Shown one piece after another: positions 1-10,493 of a stretch of DNA of 64,000 nt. This DNA comes from Phellopilus nigrolimitatus (lineage: Eukaryota; Basidiomycota; Agaricomycetes; Hymenochaetales; Hymenochaetaceae): NCBI GenBank assembly GCA_021029095.1, contig JAJOHG010000027.1:310001-374000 (forward strand), in the 5' to 3' direction. The notes beneath the pieces were generated by a model that saw only the letters and a list, made by a program, of their open reading frames with translations, was not told the origin of the DNA and searched no databases. Within the stretch, counting starts at the first letter, position 1. Each line of letters opens with the position of its first letter. The translations under genes were made by a program, and so were the position numbers.

Positions 1-1
1 T

Positions 2-3000
2 GTCCGCGAGTATTTGAGCGAGCTGCGCACGAGGCGCGAGACGCTCGCCCAGTCCGGTGTCGAGATTTCCGACAAAGATTTTCGCTCGACCATCATTAAC
101 TCCATTCCGAACCGACTCGCAAATTTTGCGTCTTCGCAGTTAACGGCAGCGGAGATAGCGGCACGCATGTCCGCTACCCTGGCCGATGACGACGAGCACC
201 ACGTTTTCGAGGTCGATCCTGAGGTCTTGATCCACATAATTTCGGACGAGGCGGACCGGCAGAAGCGAGAGCGCCAGTCGAAGCGCAAGGAGCCGGCTAG
301 GAACTCGAAAGACAAAGACGAGGCTCTCCATGTGAGCTCGTCCGCGAAGTCGAAGCCCAAAGGCGACGCGAAGCCGCGCGGCGCCTGTTGGAATTGCGGC
401 GAGACTGGGCACCTTCGCGCGAAGTGCCCGAAGCCGAAGAAAGACACGTCCAAGGACAAGTCCAAGGACAGCGCGCACGCCGTCGACTCGGACTCGGACT
501 CGGACGGTGTCTGGGACTGTGCCAACGCGGCATGGGAGTGGTCCGACGACGAAGACGACGAGGGCTTGATGCCCGGACTCGTCGACCTCTCGGATAGTGA
601 GGCCGAGGACGCCTGGACCGACGACGAGGATGGCGAGCTATCGAGCTCGGGCTCCGATAGCGAGGAGGAGGACACCGAGGAGGAAACGAGCGCGTACGTT
701 GCGCATGCTCGTGAGGCCGACGATGCTCGTCGCGCGATCCTCGACTCTGGTTCTACCCGCCATATCTCGCCATACCGTGCCGACTTTTCTTCATTTACTG
801 AGACGCCGCCGAAAAGCCTGCGAGCCGCGAATAAACAGCCGTTTCACGCCACGGGTGAGGGAGAATTAGTTATTGAACTCCCGAACGGTGCGGACACGAC
901 GAAGATGACACTCACCGAGGTCCTGTATTCCCCCGAGGTTGGGTACACCTTGATCTCCGTCGGCGCGCTCGACCGCGCGGAGTATTCCGCTACCTTCGCT
1001 GGAGGCAAATGCGTGCTGCGCGACGCAGCCGGTTTGCGCGTTGGAGCGATCCCTCGGTCCGGAAAGGGCCTGTACCGTTTTGCGCACGTGTCCGTCGATC
1101 CGACACTGCAAGACGCAGCAAATGTCGCCGAGGACACGATGAGCCTCATGGAGCTGCACGCTCGCATGGGCCACATCGCGCCCGCGACGGCCGAGAAGCT
1201 TGTGCGTAAGGGGTTTGTAACCGGTCTTCGTCTGGATACATCCGGTGAGGCACCGACGTTTTGCGAATCTTGCGTCTACGGCAAAGCGCAGCGCAAACCT
1301 ATCGCGCGCGAGCGAGGTGGCGACCGCGCGACGGAATTCGGAGCCGAAGTCCACACAGACGTTTGGGGACCGGCGCCAACGCGCTCGCTCGGCGGCCGAC
1401 ACTACTACGTCTCGTTCACGGACGACGCGACGCGCGTGACGAAACTGTACCTGCTGAAGAAGAAAAGCGATGTTTTTCGCTCTTACCGTCAGTACGAGTC
1501 ATGGGCCGACACCCAGATGAACGCGAAGATTCGCGTCCTTCACTCCGATCGCGGAGGCGAGTATACTGGTAAAGAGTTCGTTATGCACTTAAAAAGCAAA
1601 GGAACGAAACAGAAACTTACTGTCCACGATATGCCGGAGCATAACGGTGTCGCCGAGCGTTTGAACCGCACGATCCTCGAGAAGGTGCGTGCTATGTTGC
1701 ACGCGAGCGGGCTGCCGAAATTCTTGTGGGCCGAGGCCGCGCGCCACGCCGTTTGGTTGAAGAACCGCACCCCGACACGCGCGCTGAAGGACGTGACACC
1801 GCACGAGGCGATGACGGGCACGAAGCCTGACCTTCGCGGGCTGCGCGCCTGGGGAGCGAGGTGCTGGGTACACGACAGTTCGAGCTCGAAGCTCGAACCG
1901 CGTGCGCGAGAGGGCCGTTGGATGGGATTCGACGCGACGTCGAACGGGCAGCGGATTTTTTGGCCTGAAAAGAAGAGTATTAGCGTTGAGCGGAATGTTT
2001 ATTTTGACCCCGGAGAGACTTCGAGTCGTCTCGAGGGGGAGGAATTAGATGGAGGGGGAGACGAGCCGACTCCGAAGAACTCACCGCCGACTTCCACTAA
2101 TCCGCCCGAAAACCCGCCAACAGATTTGTCGGCCGACCCGCCACCTTCGCCGCCACCCGCACCTGTCGGACCCGCAGCGGCCGATCACCCGCAGCAGCGC
2201 AAAGATCCTCCACAGGATCCCCCGCAGCAGCGCGGGCAGTCCAGACCAGCCGCGGCCGATCCCCCGCCGCAGCGCGAGCGCCGAATTCGTTTTCCTTCGG
2301 CCTACCAACGCCGTCTTGATGCCGGAGAGGGCACGCACACGCATTGGCGTCGTGACGGTGCCGTTCCGCGAGGTATGCGCACAATGCGCGAGTTCGTCGA
2401 CCAGAACGATGACGCGGCCGAGCTAGTAGAAGAAGACGACTATGATGATGAATATGAGTTTTGCGCGGCAATGGAGGAGGCGGAAGGGCTTGAGCCGCGA
2501 TCGCTCGCGGAAGCCAAACGCTTACCTGAATGGTCCGAGTGGGAGCGCGCGATCGAGGACGAGTTGTCGACGTTGCGCACGGCCGGTACGTGGGTTTTGG
2601 AGGAGCCGCCCGCCGGTGCCAATATCGTCGGATCCAAGTGGGTCTTCAAGATAAAGAAGGACGCCGCCGGAAATATTGTCCGGCGGAAAGCCCGTCTCGT
2701 TGCGCAAGGCTTCAGCCAGGTCCCGGGGGTCGACTATTTCGACACTTTCGCACCCGTTGCAAAGCTGGCATCCATCCGTGCCACTCTTGCGATGGCGGCA
2801 CGGCTCGACCTTGAGTTGGAGCAGGTGGACATAAAAGGAGCCTATCTCAACGGTGAGTTGGAGGCCGGTGAGGTTATTTATATGAGACACCCACCAGGAT
2901 ACGTGCCGCGCGAAGCAGGCAGAAGGGTCTTGAGGCTGAAGAAGACGCTATATGGACTGAAGCAGAGTGGGAGGAGATGGTATCAGAAGCTGACCTGGAT

Positions 3001-4069
3001 TTTTGTCGACGAGCTCGGACTGACACGCTGTGACGTGGACCAAGCTGTGTTTTTCCGTCACGAAAAGCGTGACGTGACTGTTGTCGTCGTGCATGTCGAT
3101 GACTGCACGATCGCCGCGTCCTCCAAGTCTCTCATATCTGCGCTAAAGGCTGGTCTCGCTCGCTACGTTGAAGTCACTGACCTTGGGCCGCTGCACTGGT
3201 TACTCGGTATCGAAATCCGCCGAAACCGCGACGCCAGAACGTTGTCGCTCTCGCAGTCAGCTTACATTGATGCCATACTCCGCCGTTTCAATTTCCAAGA
3301 GCTCAAGTCGGCTTCCTCGCCCATGGACCCGAATATTCACCTACACAGCCAGCAGGGGCCGCAAACTGCACAAGAGCGTGCTCAAATGCGAGACGCGCCA
3401 TTCCGCGAGGCTCTCGGCTCTGTCATGTACGCGGCCATGGCCACTCGACCCGACACTGCGTTCGGCGTAACGCTCCTGTCGCGTTTCTCGACAAACCCGG
3501 GCCCCGCGCATTGGGATGCAGTCAAGCGCATCTTCCGATACCTGAAGGGCACGCGCGAGCTTCGGCTCACTTACGGAGGGACTGGGAGTGCCGAAAATGG
3601 TGGAATGATGGGATATACAGACGCAGACGGAAGCACGCAGGAGGACAGGCGCGCCATCTCAGGTAATGCATTCCTTATCGACGGCGGCGCCGTCTCGTGG
3701 TATTCTAAACAACAGGAGATCGTTTCGCTCTCGACAACCGAGAGCGAATACGTCGCGGCCACGCACGCGGCGAAGGAAGCGATCTGGCTTCGCCAGCTCA
3801 TCGCACAAGTTTTCGCGCCGTTCGCAGGACCGACCGTTCTCTTCTCCGACAACCAATCCGCCATCGCGTTGACGAAAGATCACCAGTACCACGCGCGTAC
3901 GAAACACATCGACATTCGCTACCATTTCCTTCGCTGGGTCTGCGAAAACGGTACCATCAAGCTGATTTATTGTCCTACTGCCGACATGGTTGCCGATGTG
4001 CTCACAAAGCCGCTCCCCTCCTTCAAGGTGAAGCACTTTGCGGCCGCGCTAGGGCTCCTCTCGACTTGA
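2..4069 (+). CDS. Ty1/copia retrotransposon Gag-Pol polyprotein (5' end outside window)
   Basis: One reading frame is open from the left edge to the stop at 4067-4069. No ATG begins it here, so the Gag N-terminus lies outside the window. Counting from base 14, domains in copia order are: CCHC zinc knuckle (CWNCGETGHLRAKC, from about residue 124); protease active site DSG (244-246) in AILDSGSTRHI; GAG-pre-integrase His/Cys segment; integrase core with HTDVWGP (first Asp about 449); reverse transcriptase with the KARLVAQGFSQ motif and VVHVDD (about 1027-1030); RNase H ending in the family-typical ADVLTKPLP. The integrase-before-RT order defines Ty1/copia (Pseudoviridae). No stop or frameshift is visible in the visible 1351 codons, so this copy looks recent and possibly active. 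It is followed directly by a polypurine tract and LTR. Confidence 0.97.
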   Translation, partial: VREYLSELRTRRETLAQSGVEISDKDFRSTIINSIPNRLANFASSQLTAAEIAARMSATLADDDEHHVFEVDPEVLIHIISDEADRQKRERQSKRKEPARNSKDKDEALHVSSSAKSKPKGDAKPRGACWNCGETGHLRAKCPKPKKDTSKDKSKDSAHAVDSDSDSDGVWDCANAAWEWSDDEDDEGLMPGLVDLSDSEAEDAWTDDEDGELSSSGSDSEEEDTEEETSAYVAHAREADDARRAILDSGSTRHISPYRADFSSFTETPPKSLRAANKQPFHATGEGELVIELPNGADTTKMTLTEVLYSPEVGYTLISVGALDRAEYSATFAGGKCVLRDAAGLRVGAIPRSGKGLYRFAHVSVDPTLQDAANVAEDTMSLMELHARMGHIAPATAEKLVRKGFVTGLRLDTSGEAPTFCESCVYGKAQRKPIARERGGDRATEFGAEVHTDVWGPAPTRSLGGRHYYVSFTDDATRVTKLYLLKKKSDVFRSYRQYESWADTQMNAKIRVLHSDRGGEYTGKEFVMHLKSKGTKQKLTVHDMPEHNGVAERLNRTILEKVRAMLHASGLPKFLWAEAARHAVWLKNRTPTRALKDVTPHEAMTGTKPDLRGLRAWGARCWVHDSSSSKLEPRAREGRWMGFDATSNGQRIFWPEKKSISVERNVYFDPGETSSRLEGEELDGGGDEPTPKNSPPTSTNPPENPPTDLSADPPPSPPPAPVGPAAADHPQQRKDPPQDPPQQRGQSRPAAADPPPQRERRIRFPSAYQRRLDAGEGTHTHWRRDGAVPRGMRTMREFVDQNDDAAELVEEDDYDDEYEFCAAMEEAEGLEPRSLAEAKRLPEWSEWERAIEDELSTLRTAGTWVLEEPPAGANIVGSKWVFKIKKDAAGNIVRRKARLVAQGFSQVPGVDYFDTFAPVAKLASIRATLAMAARLDLELEQVDIKGAYLNGELEAGEVIYMRHPPGYVPREAGRRVLRLKKTLYGLKQSGRRWYQKLTWIFVDELGLTRCDVDQAVFFRHEKRDVTVVVVHVDDCTIAASSKSLISALKAGLARYVEVTDLGPLHWLLGIEIRRNRDARTLSLSQSAYIDAILRRFNFQELKSASSPMDPNIHLHSQQGPQTAQERAQMRDAPFREALGSVMYAAMATRPDTAFGVTLLSRFSTNPGPAHWDAVKRIFRYLKGTRELRLTYGGTGSAENGGMMGYTDADGSTQEDRRAISGNAFLIDGGAVSWYSKQQEIVSLSTTESEYVAATHAAKEAIWLRQLIAQVFAPFAGPTVLFSDNQSAIALTKDHQYHARTKHIDIRYHFLRWVCENGTIKLIYCPTADMVADVLTKPLPSFKVKHFAAALGLLST

Positions 4070-4076
4070 GGGGGAG
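4067..4076 (+). other. polypurine tract of the copia element
   Basis: The purine run TGAGGGGGAG overlaps the stop codon and abuts the LTR start TGTTG. This is the expected plus-strand priming site for LTR retrotransposons. Confidence 0.8.
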
Positions 4077-4574
4077 TGTTGGGAACCGTGAGAACGATGG
4101 CTTGTTGTCCGCCGTCGTTCCCACGCCTGCTGCTGGACTGCAAGTCGGCGGAGCCCCGCCCCGCTCGCGCACTGGTTGCGTGCTCGGACAAGCTCCACTC
4201 CCGATCACTGTCCGAGCCCCCTCGTTTCGTGTTGACCAATAGAACTGCTTATTTACTTATCATTTATCTTTCCTTATCGTTTCCCCTTTCTTTCGTAGAG
4301 TAAACGGCTTTTCCGAGAGCCCGCAAACCCGTAGTATAAAAAGATCCTTTATTCTTTTGCCCACCTCAGACGTTCGCACCGCCGCGCGATCGACTGAGGT
4401 GAGCTTTCGCCATTATACATTTCTATTATACTTTTACTCATTAGACTATTAAACTAGCTTACTTTGTATTAGGTTAGTTTACAATGATTAGACGTTCGCA
4501 CCGCCGCGCGATCGACTGAGCTTACTTTGTATTAGGTTACGTCTCTCGCGCGGACCCGGTCTCACCCTGCAACA
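4077..4574 (+). repeat. 3' LTR of the copia element
   Basis: The 498-bp stretch begins with TGTTG directly after the polypurine tract and ends with CAACA, matching 5-bp terminal inverted repeats. It has a TATAAAAA box at about 4335. A 31-bp segment (starting AGACGTTCGCACC) occurs twice, at 4368-4398 and 4490-4520, each close to a copy of GCTTACTTTGTATTAGGTTA (4457-4476 and 4520-4539). The left LTR is outside the window, so LTR identity, age and the target-site duplication (5 bp TTGCG expected at the left flank) cannot be checked here. Confidence 0.8.
4333..4342 (+). promoter_or_regulatory. LTR TATA box
   Basis: AGTATAAAAAG lies in the middle of the LTR, upstream of the duplicated 31-bp motif. 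It is a plausible U3 promoter element defining the start of R. Confidence 0.55.
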
Positions 4575-4726
4575 TTGCGGATTGCATACTCCGTCAGGAA
4601 GAGCCCAAACTAGAGGGGCAACCCCCGCCCGGCTATAGAAGGTGAGACTTAGGGTTCGCCCGAAACGACACGTTTTAGTCACGTGACACTCCCACCGATG
4701 ACCACAACTACGATAGTACGAACACG

Positions 4727-5090
4727 ATGAAGGAGGTCTGGTATCTTCTCATCGACCACAAAAAGAAGCCACTCGGAGGGTTAGGCAGAGTGCATGTGCC
4801 TCACGATGCCACTGTTGCCGACTTGAAGCACAAGATCAAGGACCGCAACCCGAACGGCCTCGACCGTATTGCTGTAAGGCGCGGAGGTGCAAGGACAGGA
4901 ACATGGGCAAAGGGAGGTCTGAAGTTTTGAAGAATTGCATCAAGGATTTCGATTTCTCCGAGGAGAGTAACGATGTAGAGCACGTCGACCCACGGGACAC
5001 AGTGGCAGAACTCAGCCTCGCTGCTACGAGCTAGTGGAGGAACCACTACTGTTCATAGTGCGTTTAATGGCTCAAAGAAAGACCTTCCGA
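4727..5090 (+). pseudogene. Crinkler (CRN)-type ubiquitin-like header domain, frameshifted
   Basis: The ATG at 4727 opens a frame whose first 48 residues (MKEVWYLLIDHKKKPLGG..., then VPHDATVADLKHKIK) resemble the N-terminal ubiquitin-like header of Crinkler-family proteins. That header typically begins with a WCLLxxD-like strand and has a xVADLKxxIKxxxPN helix. The frame stops at 4928. The continuation of the same domain is readable in another frame from about 4880 (RCKDRNMGKGRSEVL, then KDFDFSEES and VDPRDTVAELSLA), and the segment ELVEEPLLFIV needs a further frame change near 5025. Two frame changes within 300 bp and no recognisable C-terminal effector domain make this a decayed relic. It lies only 150 bp from the LTR. 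An annotation using very short introns is possible but I found no splice sites that fit. Confidence 0.6.
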
Positions 5091-5851
5091 CCACGCTTTC
5101 ATTCAGAACGGAAACGAGATTTGCAGAAAGACGGAGCAACAGAAACAATTACATTTGGGTTCAGGAGCATAGGCTCGCCATCATTTAATTTTTTCTTGAG
5201 ATAAATGTGATTCAACATAGATCAGTTTGTGAGCTTCCGCTGACCCGAGTTTCCCTAGCGAGGTCGCCGGTCATCATCTCCGTGTAAAGTCGTTTGGCTT
5301 TTTTTTTTTTTTCATCTGCATATTCTTTGTGAGGTGCATAGTCTATATCGTCTCAAAACAGTGGATTTCCGTACAGGTGCTTGAATACTTCGAGGCCGTC
5401 ACGATAGTGGAGAGTGATAGCTTGTTTTTATTGCAGACAATCTACCTCCATATACCTCAGACTGATAATCTATTGAAAGAATGGCAAACAAAGGTCCTGT
5501 TTTTCTTGTGGCTTGAAGGATGTCACGACGGGCAATACAGGTGCCAAGCTTTTCTCAGCAAACGTAGCAAAGTAAGTCTAGGAAATTGCATCGAGAGCGA
5601 GTAGGTAGTATACACATGTGTGCTTAGTACTGAATTATATCGGTATCTTATTTCGCTTCTTCACTATAAGTAATAAGAAGTGTTCCGTACGCCTTCGAAG
5701 GCGTAGTCGACGGCAGTGTTTGCAATGTTCGAAATGTATGCGGTTGCAGAGACGCCCATGAAAGAAGCACGGGATGACACAATAAACGTGGATCGCTCAA
5801 AGAAAGGGAGAAGACCACGACGGACTAAACAATAAATTAGTATGCCGTAGA
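5091..5851. other. intergenic, no supportable gene
   Basis: Contains a T12 run near 5300. A 91-codon plus-strand frame (5329-5604) resembles nothing I know and has no splice or composition support. Confidence 0.5.
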
Positions 5852-8325
5852 TCATAACGCCCAAATCTTGACGGTTGAGTCCATGCCACCAGTCGCAAGG
5901 TATCTATCCATATAACGCAGGCGCTCAGCTGGTCTGGTATGCCCATTTGTTAACAACGTCGAGAGTTGCCTAGTCGTGCGGTTGTAAATCTGCGGAAAGC
6001 ATAACGACAAATAGGAAAGAAAGTCAACATTAGCCCCTCATAGGTGAGATAAAAGTAAAAAAAAGAAGCGTGACTACGAAAGAGGAAGCGTACCTTCACG
6101 CCATTCTCGCCGGAGGTGGCGACGATCTTGCGGCTATCGAACTGCAACGCCGTGACACCGTGGTCAAATTTGATCGTCTCCATAATGCCTCCTGTCCGAA
6201 TGTCCCATATCTACGACCGCAAGTTCCACGAGCTATATAAGTCGGACACTTCAACGTGAAATTAAAGCAGTGTAAACGTACCCGTATGGACTTGTCCAAG
6301 CTTCCACTGATGACGTGCAACTGGTCAAACTGGAGACAAGTCGCCGGTGCAGTATGCCCCAAGAGCGTGCGATGCGCTTGCCCAGTCCGCACTAGCGGAG
6401 ATGAAAAATCAGATCGTTTCTTTCTCTTGAGTAAATCCGCGAACGTACTGTCCCACATTCTCACTGCGCCATCTCCACTTCCACTGACGAGACCGTATCC
6501 CCAAAACTGCACGCCGCCAACGAAGTCCTGATACATATCCCAGCTGTTGTCTGCGCGAGGGGGCATCGGGAATGCAAAATTGCCTATAGCTGAGGCGGTC
6601 CCAGGAAGATAACCAGATGCGGAGACGGACGCAGAGGGCGCGTGCGCGATCGCCCAGAGGATGTCCATAGACATGACACACTGGCCCGTGGTGAGATCCC
6701 ACTGGCGCAACGTCTTGTCGGCGGCGCCAGTCACCAAGCAGTTTTCCTCGAAGTAAAGTGCGGTCACGGCTTTACTGTGACCCTCGAGAACACGCGCGCA
6801 CGGCCCGTCTGGTTCCACGCGCACCCCACCGTTTGCTCTAATACTGCCTTCTTCGTCGCCCTCCTCACTGATGTCTGCGAGGCTCACAATTTCCGCATCC
6901 GTTTCGCCCACCCGCCTTAAATCCCATACGCGCACGGCGCCATCCTCGCCGCCTGTGAGGCACACATGCTCCTCAACTTGCAGCGCACGCACCGTGCCCG
7001 AGTGCCCACGTAGGCGTCCAATCTCCTCAACTGCCAGCATGTCCCAAACGCGTGGCGCGGGATCGCCATCACTGCCGTCTTCTGCTGCAGCAGATACGAG
7101 TGTGCCGTACGGTTCTGAAAAGTCGAGCGCGATTAAAGGGGCGTTCTGAGAGGATGCAGGAAGAGTGAGAAAGGCCACGCCGGGCGGAAGCTCGTCGTGT
7201 TCGGAAGGAAGGAAAGCGGGTCCTTTCCGTCGCCGCGAGCTCTGGTCAATGCGCCGCGCGGAGGTGACTGACTCTTCAAAGTCCACGCGCTCACGCACGC
7301 CTTCGACTACTACAATTAGATAAAACCATGACAACAAAGACCGAAGTGTGCGTACGTTCGTCATCCAGTTCAAGCTCGTCCTCCTTCAGTTTGAGTAAGT
7401 CCGCCTCGAGTTGTGCGCGTATTGCGTCCAGCGCGTCAATCTTGTGGGTGATCTCAGCAATCTCGTTATGCATGAGTGCGCGCCGCACGTAGATATTCTC
7501 CTTGTCCCGAAGAATCTCCTTCTGCTGGCGACGCAGCTCGTCCTTCCCCAGTGCCACGCTCGCTCCTAAGCTCTCCCGTGTGCGGCGCCCGCGCCGACCT
7601 TTTCGTGATTTCACCACGACCACATCGTCATCGCTCGCGCTTTCGTGCTCATGCTCACGTTCCTCTTCTCCTTCTGCGAGCAGACCGCGCGCGTTCATGC
7701 CGAGCTTCTTAAGATTCATGTGTGGAGCGTCGACGTTGCGCGTCTGGCGGCGACGACTCTTCCCCTTCTCCGAGCTCGGAATGGTTGCGTTGAAGCCACG
7801 AAGGAGACTGACGTCTGACGCGACACCCACTGGCTCAGGAACATCTGCAGTGAGCAGCTCGTCGTTCGCTTCAGCAATTTGCAGATCGGTGGATGTTATC
7901 CGTCGCGTGCCCAGTCCGAACCGCATCGGTGCGCGTCCGAGCGTCACGAAGTCCATGCGACCGTTGGTCGTGCCCAGCGACCCGCGAGTGTTTGATGAGC
8001 TCGACGCGGCGTTGCTGATCATCTTGGGTGTCATGAGCACAGGAGCCACTGTCACCAAAGGAAAAAAAAAATTAGCTTAAACCATGTGAAACTTCAAGCA
8101 CGCACAGTCTGAGAGGAGCTTTGTAGAGTCGCCTTTTTTGCGGAACGGGGCGAGTATGGCCCTAGAGACAGCCTGGATGTGCACGCCCGATCCCGACGCC
8201 GACGTGTTGGTGGTTATCGGGTCGAGCGCGTCGCGCAACTCGGTTCGACGTCGAGAGCGTCGTTCGTCTGACATCGTTCTTCTCGACTCCGATCCTTCCC
8301 CGAGCCTCATATACAGACGTGACAT
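5852..8325 (-). CDS. MDV1: Mdv1/Caf4-like WD40 mitochondrial division adaptor
   Basis: Five-exon model: 8325-8106, 8048-7356, 7306-6282, 6210-6094, 5989-5852, giving 730 codons plus stop, in phase at every junction. The N-terminal region contains the LAPVLMTPKM segment. A long charged coiled coil (about residues 240-306, DELRRQQKEILRDK... through KLKEDELELDDE) precedes seven WD40 blades (about 365-730) with typical ...VRVWDL, TLRQWDL and STVKIWAL ends. In yeast, Mdv1 and Caf4 bridge the outer-membrane protein Fis1 to the dynamin Dnm1: the N-terminal half binds Fis1, the coiled coil dimerises and the propeller binds Dnm1. Architecture and length (714 aa in yeast) fit this family best. Another coiled-coil-WD40 protein is the main alternative. 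The first ATG is not certain; MSDERR (8277) is an alternative start. Confidence 0.85.
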
Positions 8326-9141
8326 GTTCGACGACTGTCACATGACGTGACATACAGTCTCAGCCACATTTGAGTAAATCAGCATAACATATAAGCTTCT
8401 TAGACTTCATCAAATGTTTATCTAGAAGCTATAGCACAATGAGGTTTACCGGATTCTATCTGCACCACTCATTTTCCATATAACCTGCATATAAATTCCG
8501 AATAACATTGCATCCAAAGCTCGCAAAAGAGGGAAGTCCCAATTAAGTTTAAAAACAACAACAAAACACGTCGAAACGGACTTTCAGATAGTGGAACGTC
8601 AGCCTAATAATATGCATGTGCATCGTTCAGAGTCTCAGCGTCCACAGTAAATGCATCCTCACCCTCTCCTCTTCGCATTCTTCTTACTATTGCGCTACGG
8701 TTCTTATGCTTGGAAACACCAATTTATCAGAGTTCTTAGAAAAAAGGAGACGTGTGCGGAGTTTTCCATAAATGAGAAATCACAAAGTGTGGCTGAGAGC
8801 AACTGAGGAGAAGCACAAGTTCTAGACTAACTTGTCGGTTGCCAATCGGTTCTCTGACGCCAGTAATTAAGATAGTAGATTAAGAGAGCTCGAAGACAGT
8901 TGCGATGACCTCTGAAGCAGTTGAAACATATGCGTGCAAACATCAAGGTCTTCATGTTGCACGGTCGTCACCACAAATAATCGCCGCAGACAATCAGGGC
9001 TATTTGCAGTTGAAAAAGTATAAGATTGTGAGCCCTTGAACGAGCGATATTCAGGCGTCCCTGCTTGCGTTTCAGAAAAACGCTCGGAGCGAATGAAGAA
9101 AGTACATCAAATTAGCGTTATAATACTCAATACACGCACTT
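8326..9141. other. intergenic
   Basis: AT-richer sequence between the 5' end of the WD40 gene and the 3' end of the next minus-strand gene. I see no gene, repeat or RNA in it. Confidence 0.5.
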
Positions 9142-10089
9142 CTATCTCTTCCATCCAAAATCAACAGTGATATCAAGCCCATACGGTCGGAAGTCGTAGT
9201 ATCGACGCAATATTTGAACCCGAGCATGTGTCCCTTCCTCTTCGTTCGTTGGTACTTGAGAGGAAGGGGACGCCGACGCCATTTCAGACGTTGAGCTCGG
9301 CTCCTCACTCTGCGAGTCTTGTTCGACTAAGGAGACACGTGTGGGATCGGATTTGGGATCGGAAGGTACGGTCGGAAGGATGGAATCCGAAGGTTTCCAC
9401 AATCGGCGGAGCATAAACAATAGATGGTACGAAGTTGGCTCAGGGGATGTAGACGAGACAGCCGCAGCTGCCTCGATCTGAGAAGCATGCTCACCATCTA
9501 CATCGACGCAACCTTCGCCATTCAGCCCTAGCGAATTACGCGGCCTTTCTTTCTCTTCCTTCCCTTTCAATTTGACCTCGAGGTCGCGCTGCAATTCCCG
9601 TACGCTTGCCTGCTCCCACGCACTCACGTCGGTCGGCTCGAAAAGCCCGCCCGTCGCAAATGTGTTGCACCAGCAGCGATCGAGGAGCTGAATTACCGGC
9701 GGGAGGGCTAGTATCGACTCCGTGGATAACGAAGAAGCCGAAAAGTCCGCGCGCACGGCGTCGGCAAAGGTCGTAGTATTTCCAGAAGACTTCGAGAGCG
9801 GTGCGTCGACGGGGAGCGCTTGCCAGTAGCAAGACGACGTGAAGAGAGCTGTGAGAAGCATCATGCAGTAGAAACTTCATAGCTGCGTTAGTTGCTATTC
9901 GTCCGACCAAAAGAGATTGAGCTCACCAGGGACGCGTTTGGAGGAAAAGCGAGAGCAAGAAGACGAGCAGGAAAAAAGGCGGCGCAGTCGGCAGGGGTAG
10001 AATAATAAGAGGCAAAAACCACCTCGTACACCTGAATGACACGTTCAGAGAAAGAAAAGATGCACAGTTTCCTCAATAACTCACCACAT
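9142..10089 (-). CDS. predicted membrane protein of unknown function
   Basis: Model: a five-base first exon (10089-10085, ATG TG), then 10031-9927 and 9874-9142, giving 280 codons plus stop in phase. The predicted N-terminus is strongly hydrophobic (MWCTRWFLPLIILPLPT, then FFLLVFLLSLFL) and is followed after a short gap by a second hydrophobic stretch (MMLLTALFTSSCYW). The rest is soluble, with acidic Ser/Pro-rich linkers and a conserved-looking end, ILRRYYDFRPYGLDITVDFGW. I do not recognise the family. The main body (9864-9142) is a clean 241-codon frame and is the secure part. The tiny first exon was chosen because it alone creates a start and an N-terminal membrane segment in phase. Confidence 0.55.
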
Positions 10090-10493
10090 CGTCAAGATAA
10101 ACAGTGAGCTCAAGTCAAAGTCAAGACCCGAAGGACAAGGCACGCGGTCAGCGGACACTGTCAAATCACGTGCTGCAAATGCGTCTGTGCCACGCGCTGT
10201 GTACGCTTATTTGTCGCCCCTTTGTTTTCCATCCAGTGGTTTCCTTGGTCCTTTCCATCTTGAAACCCTCTTCTGTACTCGTGAGGTTTTCATGAGAAAG
10301 ATAAGTCTATATGAAATCTATCTAGAGAGTATTTTATTCGATTACTAACATATGCCGACCTCGCTAATACCAAAATTCGAACGTAGTAGTGCATTACTGC
10401 GAGAGACATACGCAACGTGATACAAAGCTGGAAAGGGAAGAGAATACGAGCAGTCAAATTCTTTTTGCTTACTAGAGTATTCTCGGATACTTT
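10090..10493. other. intergenic between 3' end of AGO and the membrane-protein gene
   Basis: Holds the promoter side of the membrane-protein gene and the 3' flank of the Argonaute gene. No additional gene is supportable. Confidence 0.5.
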
